A stretch of DNA of 64,000 bases, from NCBI RefSeq assembly GCF_000287355.1, contig NC_018420.1, positions 372,001 through 436,000 of the forward strand. Direction: 5' to 3'. How positions within the stretch are numbered: position 1 is the stretch's first letter; every line of letters begins with the position of its first letter. The stretch is from a secondary endosymbiont of Heteropsylla cubana. Its GTDB lineage: Bacteria > Pseudomonadota > Gammaproteobacteria > Enterobacterales > Enterobacteriaceae. Positions 21,517-33,333 of the stretch are shown here, piece after piece. The position numbers and the translations under genes were made by a program. The notes under the pieces were generated by a model. The model was not told the DNA's origin. It did not search any database and saw only the letters and a program-made list of their open reading frames with translations.

Positions 21517-22867
21517 AAAAATATGTCTTTAATTAATGGAATCAGTATAACAATCATTCATTAAAGTTAATAAAAATATTTAATAACTATAAATTACATC
21601 GCTTTGAATTAAGAGAATAAAGCATTATTAGTGCTATCATATATCTTAATGTGTCAACATGGTTCCATGTTTAAGATATTGAAATATTAACAATTAGAAT
21701 ATTATATAATTTTTTGTTGATTTAGAAAAAAGTATGCAGTTATGTCACTTTTAACTTCATATATAAAATATTTAGAGTGCTATCTTAAAAAGAAAATTAC
21801 ATTTTTTTAAAAAAAAAATGAAAAAAAATCAGAGATCATCAAATAATGTGTGATTTATGATAAAAAAATATTGTTTTAAACAAAGATATTAAGCAATCGC
21901 TCTACTAATCAAATTCATTAAAAGCGACATTTCAATTTATTCATTTTATGTTTCTTTCTCATAGAATGAGAAGTTAATTTTTAATTAAATGATTCATCAT
22001 AAGTTTCTGAACTTATTATCTTTTACTTTTAAGTGGAGCTATTTTTCTTATAGAGATAATGCTTATCGCTTTAAATATTGAAGTTACAAAACTAAAATTT
22101 TTAACGATTTCAAATTGAGTATGCTGATTTTAATAATAAGGACTAATAAGAATTGATTTTCTTTTTATCTTCTTATCAAACAAGCAAGATATTCTTTTGC
22201 AGAGTTTTGTAAAAAAAATGTGACAGCAATCATCTTTATTTTCATTCTGAGATAAGAATATATAGTATTTTTAATAATCAGAATAATTAATGTTAATTTT
22301 ACTATTTAATATAGTAATTAATAAAAAAAATAAATTATATTAATATATTTATATTTAAATGTAATCTACGTAACCAATAATATTAAAATATTTTTTTTAG
22401 ATTAAATGTATTAATTGATGTTAAAGTAAGATAATTTTTGCATTAAATTAAAATTTATTTTTTTTATTTATAATTATTTTTATTGACTTAAAAAAAACAA
22501 TAACGTATATCATAAAGCAAGTTTTCTCCATGATCGTTTTTTTTCAGAATAAATATTTGTTTTTTTATTCTCGATAAGATGTTTTATAATATCAGTTAAA
22601 ATAACTTATTAAGTATAATTGAGCCCTTAAAGATCAGAATTCATAAAAATACGGATAGTGTTTAAAGAAAGAAATTAGATTGAGTTATTTGGAAGATTTG
22701 TGATGTTTTACTTTTTTTTACAGAAGGTTATTGATTTTATAAAAAAGTAAATAAAAATTTACTAACAAAAAATTATTTAGATAATATTGAAATAAGTTTT
22801 TTTATAATAAATTAATAATTAAAATTATTACAAAAGACAACATTAGATTGAAGGTCGTACTATTTTA
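21517..22867. other. 1.35 kb AT-rich spacer
   Basis: No gene recognised. feoC, the third feo gene in E. coli, would fall at the right end of this stretch on the minus strand; I see no trace of it. Confidence 0.55.
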
Positions 22868-25177
22868 TTAACAACTTTTTTTCACTGTAGATGTAAGAGT
22901 AGGGGTGTATTCTATCATGTTTAGTTTTTTTTTGAAAAAGTCTCCATACTAATAAAGAGAAGCAATTCCAAAATTGTTAATGATAATAACAATACATATT
23001 AATATCATATTGTTTATCGGATGTCGCATAAAAGTAGCGATTTAATAAAATAGAATTGCAAGTGAGTAAGTTACATAAGTGCTCCAAAAAAAAAACAAAA
23101 ATAAACATTCAGATTCTATTGATTTCATTATTAATTGCTCCTAATACAAAAAAATATAAGGTAAATATAATAAAACAAAGATTAAATAGCTGTAAGCGGA
23201 AGTAATGCAATCAAATTCACCTTTCATTACGCTTATGTCTTCTAGACAGATCTGAGGTTTGTCTATTCGGTTTTCGACCGCATTATTAAATGAGTAAACA
23301 CCGAATATATTATTCAGATGACTATGAGATTTGATTATTACTAAAAACACTCTTTAAACGCGATTGGAAATTTCGAAAATTAGATGGTAGTTTAACCATT
23401 TTTCAGTTGCATATAAGGTATTTAGTGTCCCTACCACCATTTCTTTTGTTATCATACCACTAATAATACTAGTGGTTGTCTGCCAATTATTTTCATAAAT
23501 ACCCATTTGTTTAAGCAGTGGAGTTACTATTTTACTTACTGATGGCAGTTTTGAATCGTTAATTTTATCTATTTTTTACCGTATAAAATAAAACCGATTA
23601 ATGTGGTAATTACTATACTCATAAGTATAATAAACTTGCTGGATTGAAGTACGAAACTTTTAAGTCTTCTGTAAGTTTGAATTAGAATTTTTTTATACGA
23701 GGTCTTTGATACAATGGAAGCTTCATAATACAATGAATAAATTCATCATGCATGAACGGGTGTTTTAGAATTAATCCGGTGATTATTTCTACCACAATAC
23801 TAAGAATATATAATGAGGATATGAATGTTGCAGAATATTGCATAAAAAAGCTACTGCAAAGATCAAAAAACTGCAATCCTTGCGTCGTACGCAATAAATG
23901 GAGCTATCATAATAGTTATTGGTCTTTGTTGAGATAAAAAAAAGGATACGAGAACCAATAATTGATAGTACATTATATTCAAAACCAATGATAAGTCGAA
24001 TCAATGATTTTCTCAGAAGCCCAAGAGATTGCGTTAAGCGATTAATAATAAAAGTAGTACGAGCTGCATAGCCGGAATTTTCTTAGAAATAGTAAAGATA
24101 AATGCATAACACCAATCTGAGGAATGAGTGGAATAATAGTGTTGATTCCCCGCTCTGTGAGCTAATAAGCGTGGAACCAATGACAGTATATTTAGCTGGT
24201 AGCTAAACATTGTATACCATTAATAAAAAGCAAGGCAGATATATTCTTAAATATCGGTTGAAAAGCTCCATCAAAGTTCATGGAAAATACGAAAGTTAAA
24301 TACATAATTATAAAAAATAGGGGAATACTAAGCCAACGGTTGAGTAAGAGCGTATCAAGTTATTTTGTTAGAAGATTGTTAGGTCGTTGTAAATCTGCAT
24401 TATTTATTACCGTACGTGAGAGTTCTACGATAGAAGTATGGCGAGTATCAGAAATTATTAACGCTATATCTTTCTTTATATTCTCAATTAAATGTTGTAG
24501 TTTTCCGGAAAATTTTAATAAATCTCGGCTATAAATATCTCCCTCGAGTATATATAGCGCTGACCAACGACGCTGTGGTGGAATGTAGTGCTTAGGAATT
24601 AATGGTTGTATTAATCTATAGAGTGGTGGATAATATCTGGATATTTAATTACAAGCGAAGGCGCCAATGGGGGGTATCAAGTTCGATTTTTTAAGGCTGT
24701 AAGGCCTTCGGGTCGATTAAATGCGATAAGAATTACTGGGCAATCAAAGCGACGCATAAGTGTTTTAATATTGATTTTTTTTAATTCCATTTTTCTAGCA
24801 AAATCTATCACGTTTAATGCAATAATGTATGGAATATCTGGTTCTAATAATCGTAGAGTCAGGTAAAGTTTTTGTTCCAAGGTTGTTGCGTCTACTACGC
24901 TAATAAGTAGATTAGCATGTTGTTCAAGTATATAGCGACAAGTAAGTTGCTCATCAAGTGAGATTTGAATTGATAGTCTTGTGAGGGAATAAATACCTGG
25001 GAGACCAATAAGTTTTATGTATTGTGTTGGTGTGTTAAAGGAACCTTCTTTTTTTTCTCTGCTGTGACTTCAGCCCAATTGCCAACTTGTTTGATTTTCT
25101 TCAGCTAACTGATCAAAAATCGTGGTTTTACCAGCGCTTGGATTACCAAGCAAGGCGACAGTACCTGTAATAGTCAT
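22868..25177 (-). pseudogene. feoB: Decayed feoB, ferrous iron transporter
   Basis: Remains of the GTP-driven Fe(II) permease. The minus-strand ATG at 25177 opens into a clear FeoB G-domain: VALLGNPSAGKTTIFDQL (G1), then a stop soon after SWQLG (about 25068) and a frame change. Later fragments are IKLIGLPGIYSLT (G3), SLDEQLTCRYIL, ISVVDATTLEQKLYLTLRL and IALNVIDFARK (G4 region), then membrane-domain pieces LLNRWLSIPLFFIIMYL, IIGFEYNVLSIIGSR, SLYILSIVVEIITGLILK, MITKEMVVGTLNTLYA, AYSYLIFVLLYLPYIF and TYSLAILFY. They occur in the correct order, separated by several stops and shifts, to a stop at 22868. The span equals about 770 codons (E. coli FeoB 773), so decay is by point mutation and small indels with little net loss of length. 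Confidence 0.95.
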
Positions 25178-25233
25178 TACTCAAACCTGTCAATGATTAA
25201 AAATGTAAACGGGCAGTTCCATAAAGTAGAGGG

Positions 25234-25458
25234 TTATATTGAAGTATTCCTGATGAACAAGGGGAGCGATAAATCTTTTTTTCTCAACATCAACTGTAAC
25301 TCTTTAATTTCGATATGTATAAGATAGTGCAAGACGAATTACTTGAAATGATCTAGTAGGTAATATGCCAAGCGAAAATATTTTTTTATCGAAACGTAGA
25401 ACATATATTCTTAGTATATCCTATGATTTTTATCATTACTCTTTAATTGAAATTGCAT
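25234..25458 (-). pseudogene. feoA: Decayed feoA
   Basis: Just upstream of the feoB remnant, the minus strand from an ATG at 25458 gives, in shifting frames, MQFQLK, IIGYTKNICSTFR, FSLGILPTRSFQVIRLAL and HIEIKELQLMLRKKDLSL. These match E. coli FeoA segments (KITGFSREISPAYR, LLSLGMLPGSSFNVVRVA, HIETRRVSLVLRKKDLALL as I recall) in the right order. There is a stop after the first third and at least two frame changes. The span is 225 bp, the 75-codon length of intact feoA. SH3-like FeoA supports FeoB; both are dead, so the feoAB operon is lost. Confidence 0.88.
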
Positions 25459-27310
25459 AAAATCCTTCTTGGCAGTAATTATATTTACTTTAAAAACTTA
25501 ACAATTACTACATTTGTTATGTGTATAGTATTAAAATCGTTCAAATGAATCTAGAAATATTTAGATGTCTAAGTATTGAAAATAATTTTTATATAAAATA
25601 TAGTTTAAGTATTTGATCTTTTAAATTAAATGACATGTGATATTAAAGAATATTTGAAAAAAATGATAAATTAGATATATTTTTTATACAAACCACTATC
25701 TTAATGGTTTTAAAATTGTTAAATTATATAACTATTATGTTATTATTTTTTTCAAATCCATAATCTTACTGGCGCAGTAGAAATATAAAATTAAAAACAA
25801 TCTTTTAGCAAAAAAAAAGAAATAAAATTTAAATCAAAAAAAAGAATTTTGATTTCGTAATATTAAAAATCTAGTTATATCAAACAATATAAGTTTAAAG
25901 ATAGACAATCCAATCTAAATTAAAAAGAAGTAAAAAACATTAAGATTATAGTGTAGTCAATATATAATTATTGAAATCACAATAAATCATTTTCTCTTTA
26001 TATAAAAAAATCTAGCATTGTGATCTTAATTGTTATTAAGTCATCTGTAGATTTTATAACGTAAAAATAATAGCACTTATTAGAATATTTATCTAGTTGT
26101 GCTTATTATATTAATTGTTTTAATCTATATTATTTTATAATAGAGACAAAGAGAGAATTATTCAAGTATACTAACCTTTTAATGCAGCGTTAATACACAT
26201 CGGCTAAGACGTTTAGATTATTTAAGATAATATTTTTTCGTACATGGGTTGGAATTAGCTAATATAGAAAAACACTACAGTGTAGTTTTTTTTAAAATTG
26301 TGAATAGTCTGTTTTATCAACAACATTTTTGTTATTTTAATTATAAGAAATATAATCAATATTTATATGTTTTACTTAATTAAAAATAAAGTTTTGATAA
26401 TTTATTGATTATTAAAATATCAATTTAATATAGTTATTTTTTTTATATGAACTATTTTTCTTAATTAAAAAGAAAATTTATAGATTATAGTGTTTTGTTT
26501 TTTTTACTAAAAATTGAAAGTTAAGTAACATTGTTGCTTAAAAGTCTTGGATATTTTTTCAGTTTCATTAGTTTTAATTGCTAAAGTTTTACAAAGTTAT
26601 TTTTAGTTTTTAAAAGATGAATTAAAAAAATTTCTATTTATTATCCAGGTTTTAGACGAATAGACCAAAACTTTAGATTACACTTTTTTTTATAAAAACA
26701 TAAAAAATTTGTTCATTTTTAATGAACATCTATTAAATTTTTTAGTTGAAGTTTTATCAACTTAATACTTTTAAAAAGTTAATTATTTATTAATAATAAT
26801 TTAAATATAAAAAATACACTTTAATCTAAAAATTATAAATTTTTAATAAAGTTTCTATTAAACTTGAATCAATTTTACCTTATCATAAGACACAAAGAGT
26901 TAAAAGATAAAGTTATTAATTATTATTAGTGTTTAATGTATCAAACTAGTTATTTTTTTGTTTTAAAGCTCCATGAATAGCATGTGTAAATTTAGGCGAT
27001 ATGCTTTATCATAGTAACGTTATCTCTTTATATTATAAAGATACTTAAAATAAAAATTTCATAAAAACTGTATAAATTATTCAGTTTTATTAAAAAAATA
27101 CAATTATTATGTATAATTTATTTTATAAAATATAAGTAATGTATTCTAAATATTTAAGTTTTAAAGATTATATAATGTAGTAGCTATATAATTATTTTAT
27201 ATATTGCAATATTATTAAAAATAAATAATATACAATAACTAATAACAATTATGATTGTATCATGATACATGCTTACTAAAATCAAACGTATAAGTAAAAA
27301 GGATATTTAA
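25459..27310. other. 1.85 kb AT-rich spacer between feoA remnant and tmaR
   Basis: No gene, RNA or repeat recognised on either strand. The Fur/FNR-controlled feo promoter of E. coli would sit at the left end; no convincing FNR or Fur site is seen. Confidence 0.6.
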
Positions 27311-27652
27311 GTGGATCATATGAAGCCTTCTTTTAACGATGTTTTAGATTTTGTTCGTATATTTCGACGTAAAAATAAGCTGCAACGTGAAATCGGGGAT
27401 AATGAAAAAAAAATTCGCGATAACCAAAAACGAGTATTATTATTAGATAATTTAATTCATTATATTAATGCAGGTACTTCAATTGAAGGTATTCAAGCTA
27501 TTATTAGCAATATGCGTACTGATTACGAAGATCGAATTGATGATTATATCATTAAAAATGCTGAACTCTCAAAAGAGAGACGCGAATTGTCAAAAAAGAT
27601 TAATTTAAATAGAGGACTTAAAAATCCGACTGATTCAGATAAGATTAATTAA
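27311..27652 (+). CDS. tmaR: TmaR (YeeX), polar localiser of PTS enzyme I
   Basis: Small coiled-coil protein that in E. coli clusters enzyme I (PtsI) at the cell pole and controls its activity. 113 residues (E. coli 109). The body [38 protein letters not shown] and [19 protein letters not shown] is nearly E. coli sequence. I choose the GTG at 27311 because it aligns residue for residue with the E. coli start and has AAGGAT upstream; an in-frame ATG lies three codons in (27320). Its partner ptsI is present at 42555. Neighbouring E. coli genes (sbmC, dacD) are absent. Confidence 0.94.
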   Translation: MDHMKPSFNDVLDFVRIFRRKNKLQREIGDNEKKIRDNQKRVLLLDNLIHYINAGTSIEGIQAIISNMRTDYEDRIDDYIIKNAELSKERRELSKKINLNRGLKNPTDSDKIN

Positions 27653-29592
27653 AAATGTATTTTTAGGTAAGATAACTTGCAGTGATAGATTAATTAAATT
27701 AGTTGAGTATTCTTTTTTTCGCCTCTTTAATTATCGAGAAAGAGTTATTAACGTATTTTTTAAATAGATTGTCATTTTAAAGAAACAATTTTTACTTTAA
27801 ATAAGTATATTATATAATGTTTTATTACACATATCAATCTATAATATATATTATAGAAAAATTGAACATAAAATATAGATTCAAACGTTTTTTTTATGAG
27901 TAATTATTAATAATAATTATCAATGTAAGTAAAATCGTTTGATTTTGCTATGTGGTTTATCCTAAATTAGGTGCTCATCTTGTTGAGCATTTTATTGCTC
28001 ACCAATCGTTTAGTGTAAATAAAGTTATATCTTATAAGTAATTTATCCTACAAGTCTTCCATTCTATACTTTTTTTCAATACATGATTTTATATTTTGCA
28101 TAAATTTCAACTGTTATTTAAATAGTTAAATATATGTTTTATCGAAATGAGGGCTTATTTGTTAATGAGAAAAATTATATCGAGAAAAGAAAAATATTTT
28201 TTATAGAACAAAAAGAGTGAAGGAAAGCAGCACTAAAAAAAGATTCTTAAATTCTAGTATAGAAAAACTATTTTTTATATTCCATCATTCGATAAGAGTG
28301 AAGCTCATAGTTTATATAATATAAAGTTAAGTAATTAATATAATTAAGAATTTTTATTCTTAATATTACTAATAAGCAAATTAAATTTATAAAAAATAAA
28401 CGTTTTAGCAATAAGTTTTGAATAAATTTAATTTTTTTAATTCTTTATGAGAAGGTTTAAATTTAAAAATATAATAATTTTATTAAAATACTCGAAATTT
28501 AATTTATATCGTCAATATATTTTTATTTCTATTTTATATAGAAAGTAATAAAATTAAACAATCGTATTATTAAATGGAGTTCAATGGAAATTGAATTTAA
28601 AATAAATACTGATCACCTATTGTGGTACAAATACATTGGTTGTTTTATTTACTAAAATACATTCCATGTAAATATGACTTTAAACATTTATACTAATTAT
28701 TAGTATATTTATGAAAAATATGTTTAAACATATAAGTATAATTAATTAATATAATCAGATTTTTTTTGTTTATAATCACTTTTTTAAAAAGTGGTTAGGG
28801 TTGCAAACAACATTTTGATTATAGTTTGTGTTTTTTTATACAGATTATAAATTTTTTTTGATAAGAAAATATTCGGTATATATAATATATAATTAATGTT
28901 AAGTAAAAATTACTAATAGAAATTTTGGTTTTTATAAACTCAAAAAGAAGACTAATTTTGATGTAGATAAATTAAAATCTAATCAAAGAATATTAAGAGA
29001 TCAAAAAAAAAGATAATTTTTAATTAGAATAGGCAAAAAAAATAAGGTCTATCGTGTGTTATATTAATTTATATTTTTGTAATAACCATGCAACTCATTT
29101 AAAAAAAAATAAAGCTTCATGACCAGTTTACGCAGTATTTATTAACGATCTTTGTTAGTGTAATGAGCTATAAGGAATTAAATTAGATTAATGTTATAAT
29201 CATGATAGGGTTTGTTGAAGAGTAAAGTTATTAAAAAAAATTAAGATTAAAAACAAGGTTTTTCTTTATATTGTTAATAGTTGGGTGATTGTTTAATTAA
29301 AATGGTTTTAACTTAACTAATAATAAAATTATTTTAAGTAATAAACATATTATTAATAATATGTATGTAAAATAGTAAGTGTGTTCTAGTGAAGTCAAAT
29401 TAAAATTATTCCTCTGTAAACGAAACTAATTACTTTGTGGATAAAATGAACAGTATATTTTTTAAAAAAACTTACTCTAATTTTAAAAAATTAGATTATC
29501 ACTCTATAGGAAAAGATATATCCATTAAATAATTAAAAATATATTAACTAAGTAATATTTGCTAGTCTTATCAGTAATGGAACAAAGAAAGA
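27653..29592. other. 1.9 kb AT-rich spacer between tmaR and sufE
   Basis: No gene recognised; ldtE and lpp, downstream of sufE in E. coli, are not seen. It contains the three-armed inverted repeat at 27972-28001, listed separately. An 11-bp near-palindrome at 28774-28796 and an 8-bp one at 29476-29495 are runs of A and T that arise easily by chance. A lone perfect DnaA-box word at 29436-29444 is expected by chance in 64 kb. Confidence 0.55.
27972..28001 (+). terminator. Three-armed inverted repeat, possible tmaR terminator or alternative hairpins
   Basis: TGCTCA (27972-27977), TGAGCA (27984-27989) and TGCTCA (27996-28001), each separated by six bases. The first two arms form a 6-bp hairpin followed by TTTTATT, which resembles an intrinsic terminator about 320 bases past tmaR; the middle and last arms form an alternative, mutually exclusive hairpin. 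Function is inferred only. Confidence 0.35.
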
Positions 29593-30012
29593 TTATTGGA
29601 AGAAAGTGGTAGCTTGACTCCGAATGTGTTGAATCATCGCTTTTAATCCGTGTGATCGGGATGGTGTTAAATGTTGCGTAAAAGAAAGCGCAGAAAAAAA
29701 AGAGATCGCATCATAAGAAATAATGTCCTCTGCTGTTAATCCTTGATAAATAATAAATGTTATAGCAATAAGGCCTTTTACAATAGCAGCTTCGCTATCG
29801 CCATAAAGTTGGATTTTATTGTCTGTTTTGATTGATAGTGATATCCATACTTGGTTTTGGCATCCAGTTATTAGATTGTGTGGAGTCCGCATCTCTTTCG
29901 GAAACTGAAGAAGTTTTTCTCCCAATTCAATTATATAAAGATATTTATCTTCCCAATTATAACAGCGAGAAAAGTAGCGAATAAATTGATCTTTATTAGG
30001 TAGGTTTATCAT
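29593..30012 (-). CDS. sufE: SufE, sulfur acceptor for SufS
   Basis: Accepts persulfide sulfur from SufS and passes it to SufBCD. 139 residues (E. coli 138). The acceptor Cys51 is in LITGCQNQVW at the same number as E. coli; AAIVKGLIAI and LTPSRSHGLKAMIQHIR are family signatures. Last gene of the sufABCDSE operon, 27 bp after sufS. Confidence 0.96.
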   Translation of the reverse strand: MINLPNKDQFIRYFSRCYNWEDKYLYIIELGEKLLQFPKEMRTPHNLITGCQNQVWISLSIKTDNKIQLYGDSEAAIVKGLIAITFIIYQGLTAEDIISYDAISFFSALSFTQHLTPSRSHGLKAMIQHIRSQATTFFQ

Positions 30013-30039
30013 GATTATCTGTTTTCCTTTTTTTAGATA

Positions 30040-31266
30040 TCAATTGTCAAGCAAATGTTGTATCCGTATTAGACCAGCTACTAGCCGATCAATATCATCA
30101 TAGTTAGTGTACATGGCAATTGATGCGCGGCACATACTTTCTACTTTAAAACAAGCCATCAAGGGCATGGCACAATGATGGCCAGTTCGAATAGCAATAC
30201 CATATTGATCGAGGAAACTACCAACATCATAAGCATGATTTTTTCCTAAATTGAATGCAATTATACCAACACGATCATTAGGTCCATATAAAATAAGATT
30301 TTTTACTCTTTTTAACGATGTTATCGTATAGTTCATTATTTTTTTTTCATAGGATTGAATGTTATGTAATCCTATATTTTCTATATAAGTAATTGCAGCG
30401 CCCAGTCCAACAATACCCGCAGTATGCGGAGATCCTGCTTCAAAGCGCCATGGCGCATCATTAAAGATAGTTCCTGAAATTAAATTAACGCTGCGAATCA
30501 TTGACCCGCCTCCTTCCCAGGGTGGCATGATATCAAGTAGTGATTTTTTAGCATAAAGTACACCTATTCCTGTTGGTCCATAAATTTTATGTCCTGAAAA
30601 AACATAAAAATCGCAGTCTAGCGCTTGTACATCTACTTTTTGATGCATTATGGCTTGTGCACCATCGACAAGTATTGCTGCGTTACAGGTTTTTCGTACT
30701 TTGGCTACAATTCTTTGGATTGGATTAAGAGTTCCAAGTAGATTGGAAATATGTGTAATTGAAAACAGGCGTGTGCGATCATCAATTAATGTTGTTAGTT
30801 TAGCTACGTCTAGTGTTCCATCAGGCAATGGAGGTATATATCGCAACGAAAGTTTTTTTTCCCGCGCCAACATTTGCCATGGGACGATATTAGCATGATG
30901 CTCCATTGCAGTAATAAGAATATTATCTCCAGCCTGGAGTTGAGTTCTTCCCCAGCTATTTGCTACTAAATTAATACCTTCAGTAGCTCCTTTGACAAAA
31001 ATAATCTCATTAGCTGATTGAGCATGGATAAAATTTGCTACTTGTTGACGAATTTTTTCCATGTTGTTAGTAGCTTCATTGCTTAAGGTATAGATACCTC
31101 GATGCACTGCAGAATATTCCTGTCGATAAAAGTCTCTTTCACGATCTATTACTGCGTTTAATTTTTGTGCACTGGCTGCACTATCCAAATAAGTTAATGG
31201 CTTACCGTTTATCCTTCTAGATAAAATAGGGAAATCAGATCGGATACGTTCAATAGGGTAAGTCAT
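30040..31266 (-). CDS. sufS: SufS, cysteine desulfurase
   Basis: PLP enzyme releasing sulfur from cysteine as a persulfide on its own Cys. 408 residues (E. coli 406). [10 protein letters not shown] at the N-terminus, the cofactor His in [11 protein letters not shown], the Schiff-base Lys in [13 protein letters not shown] and the active-site Cys365 in [11 protein letters not shown] are all present. Its ATG overlaps the sufD stop (ATGA, 31263-31266), so it is coupled to sufD. No lesion. Confidence 0.97.
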   Translation of the reverse strand: MTYPIERIRSDFPILSRRINGKPLTYLDSAASAQKLNAVIDRERDFYRQEYSAVHRGIYTLSNEATNNMEKIRQQVANFIHAQSANEIIFVKGATEGINLVANSWGRTQLQAGDNILITAMEHHANIVPWQMLAREKKLSLRYIPPLPDGTLDVAKLTTLIDDRTRLFSITHISNLLGTLNPIQRIVAKVRKTCNAAILVDGAQAIMHQKVDVQALDCDFYVFSGHKIYGPTGIGVLYAKKSLLDIMPPWEGGGSMIRSVNLISGTIFNDAPWRFEAGSPHTAGIVGLGAAITYIENIGLHNIQSYEKKIMNYTITSLKRVKNLILYGPNDRVGIIAFNLGKNHAYDVGSFLDQYGIAIRTGHHCAMPLMACFKVESMCRASIAMYTNYDDIDRLVAGLIRIQHLLDN

Positions 31267-32549
31267 ATTCCTATCTCCATAAAAGTATTGGCGATATGTT
31301 CTAATACTATATCACGTATTTCTTTATATTTGATTGCTTCGGTAATTTCAGTTACAAAAGCATAAATTATTATTTTTTTAGCTTCTTTATAAGGGATGCC
31401 GCGCGCACGCAAGTAAAAAATCTGCTCTGTTTCGATACGTGATAGAGTGGCTGCATGAGTACATTGTACGTCATCAGCATAAATTTCCAACTGAGGTTTA
31501 GTGTATATTTCAGCCATAGGATCGAGAATAAGGTTGTGATTAGCCATTTTACTATTTATTTTTAAGGCATGTTGAGCAACTTTAATTAGACCACTAAATA
31601 TCCCTTTACCATAATCACTGGCGATTATTTTATGGAGCTGACGACTTACTGAATAACCTGTATTGTGTTCAAGATAAGTGCGAATGTTGCTTATATCATT
31701 TTTAGATGGTAACAGAAGGCTATTTATTGTTAGGTGGGATCTTTTTCCTGTTGTTCGTGCGCTAGTTTGATGTTGGCTTAATCTGGCACCGAACATAAAT
31801 ATGTTACTGTGCACTGTTGTGTTGTGATCTAGAGCAATGTCGTTATGGCTAAAGTGATAGCTATTGCGGTTTTCGAAAGCCAGTTTAATGTGGTTGAAAT
31901 TTACATGATGACCAATCGAACAAGTAGCGCGGGCGCCGCTAAAGTGTCCTTGAGTGTTGATGCTCGTAAAATGTTCGATAATTTGGCCTTGTGCGTAAGA
32001 TTCTATATCAACGTGATAGCGATAATATATCGTGTTTATAGTGTTTTCTTTATCACTACCCTGGCTTATAAAAAGAAGATAAAGTGGGCGTTTTGCTATT
32101 TTCCCTGTAGGTAATCGGATATGGGTTGTTTCTGTACTCAAGCTTTCAGTTAAATGCAAAAAAAACTCTGATTGAATAGGATCAGGTAATACTTGTCGGT
32201 TAGGTCCTTTATTTACATTTATTTGCCATAATCCAGTGTAGTTATCGCTGAGCCTTGATGAAAATGAACCATTTATAAATACCAATCGGTAAGCATGGAG
32301 TTTTAAACTGAGTTCATCACGCATCTTTTCGGATACCATGCAAGTACTAGGAATAGTAAAGGTATGAGCTAATAATTGTTCAAGTGGGGTGTATTTCCAA
32401 TGTTCTTCTTTTTTATTTGGCAATCCAAGATCTTCTGCTTTCTTCCAATGGCAGTGGGACTCAGCGGAATGCTGAGCACTTTGGTTAATAAACAGTTGAT
32501 ACCACTGAATTAGTGCTCGGTCATTATTGCTATTTTTTAAGCCAACCAT
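31263..32549 (-). CDS. sufD: SufD, Fe-S scaffold subunit
   Basis: SufD pairs with SufB on the SufBC2D scaffold where Fe-S clusters are built. I use the ATG at 32549 ([10 protein letters not shown]), which matches the E. coli start MAGLPNSS; the frame is open five codons further to 32564. This gives 428 residues (E. coli 423). Conserved [14 protein letters not shown] near the N-terminus and the C-terminal [26 protein letters not shown] region with the key His are intact. Its 5' end overlaps the 3' end of sufC by 20 bp, as the genes also overlap in E. coli. Confidence 0.95.
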   Translation of the reverse strand: MVGLKNSNNDRALIQWYQLFINQSAQHSAESHCHWKKAEDLGLPNKKEEHWKYTPLEQLLAHTFTIPSTCMVSEKMRDELSLKLHAYRLVFINGSFSSRLSDNYTGLWQINVNKGPNRQVLPDPIQSEFFLHLTESLSTETTHIRLPTGKIAKRPLYLLFISQGSDKENTINTIYYRYHVDIESYAQGQIIEHFTSINTQGHFSGARATCSIGHHVNFNHIKLAFENRNSYHFSHNDIALDHNTTVHSNIFMFGARLSQHQTSARTTGKRSHLTINSLLLPSKNDISNIRTYLEHNTGYSVSRQLHKIIASDYGKGIFSGLIKVAQHALKINSKMANHNLILDPMAEIYTKPQLEIYADDVQCTHAATLSRIETEQIFYLRARGIPYKEAKKIIIYAFVTEITEAIKYKEIRDIVLEHIANTFMEIGI

Positions 32550-33270
32550 AGCCTTGCTCCTCAAGCTGTTTCACGAGGGAAAAATGACCGGATTTAATAA
32601 TGCAACCCTGATATAGGACATGAACGTGATCGGGTTGTAGGTAGTCCAGAATGCGTTGATAGTGTGTGATGATAATAAAAGAACGTTTTCCATTGTTCAG
32701 GGTGTTAATGCCATGAGAAACAATCTTTAAAGAATCAATATCAAGGCCAGAATCTGTTTCATCTAATATGCATAAATCAGGTTCTAGCGCTGCCATCTGT
32801 AAAATATCATTGCGTTTCTTTTCTCCTCCGGAGAACCCTACATTTACTGAGCGCATTAGCAAATTATCTGGCATTTGTAATAAATTAATTTTGGTATCGA
32901 TAAAATCGGAAAAATCATAGCGATCTAATGGTGTTTGTTTTCGATATTTTCTTACTGAATTAACTGCTGTTTGAAGAAATAACTGATTGCTGACTCCAGG
33001 AATTTCTACCGGATATTGAAATGCGACAAATATCCCCTCACCAGCGCGTTCTTCTGGTTTTAACATTAGGAGATCTTGCCCTTTAAAAATAATCTGTCCG
33101 GAAAGTACATTATAATCCTCTCGACCTGCAAGAGTTGAGGATAGAGTACTTTTCCCAGAACCGTTTGGTCCCATAATAGCATGTATCTCGCCAGGTTTTA
33201 CTTCCAGATTTAGTCCATTAAGAATATTTTTTTCATCTACTGTGACATTTAAATCTTTAATTGATAACAT
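32530..33270 (-). CDS. sufC: SufC, Fe-S assembly ATPase
   Basis: ABC-type ATPase of the SufBC2D complex, cytosolic. 246 residues (E. coli 248). Walker A MGPNGSGKSTLSS, Q-loop VAFQYPVEIPGVS, signature FSGGEKKRNDILQM, Walker B CILDETDSGLDID and switch His in FIIITHYQRIL are complete; the DETDSGLD variant of the D-loop is typical of SufC. 63 bp after sufB. Confidence 0.97.
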   Translation of the reverse strand: MLSIKDLNVTVDEKNILNGLNLEVKPGEIHAIMGPNGSGKSTLSSTLAGREDYNVLSGQIIFKGQDLLMLKPEERAGEGIFVAFQYPVEIPGVSNQLFLQTAVNSVRKYRKQTPLDRYDFSDFIDTKINLLQMPDNLLMRSVNVGFSGGEKKRNDILQMAALEPDLCILDETDSGLDIDSLKIVSHGINTLNNGKRSFIIITHYQRILDYLQPDHVHVLYQGCIIKSGHFSLVKQLEEQGYGWLKK

Positions 33271-33333
33271 GTTTTTATTTCCCTTGACTCAATTCGTTGA
33301 GTCATCCGGATAGAGAACCAGTAACGCACAGGC

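Noticed and set aside
28774-28796. 11-bp near-palindrome of mostly T and A
   Set aside because: Made of homopolymer runs with almost no loop; such repeats are frequent here by composition.
29436-29444. Perfect DnaA-box word TGTGGATAA
   Set aside because: A single copy; about one is expected by chance in 64 kb of this composition, and there is no cluster, dnaA or dnaN nearby to suggest an origin.
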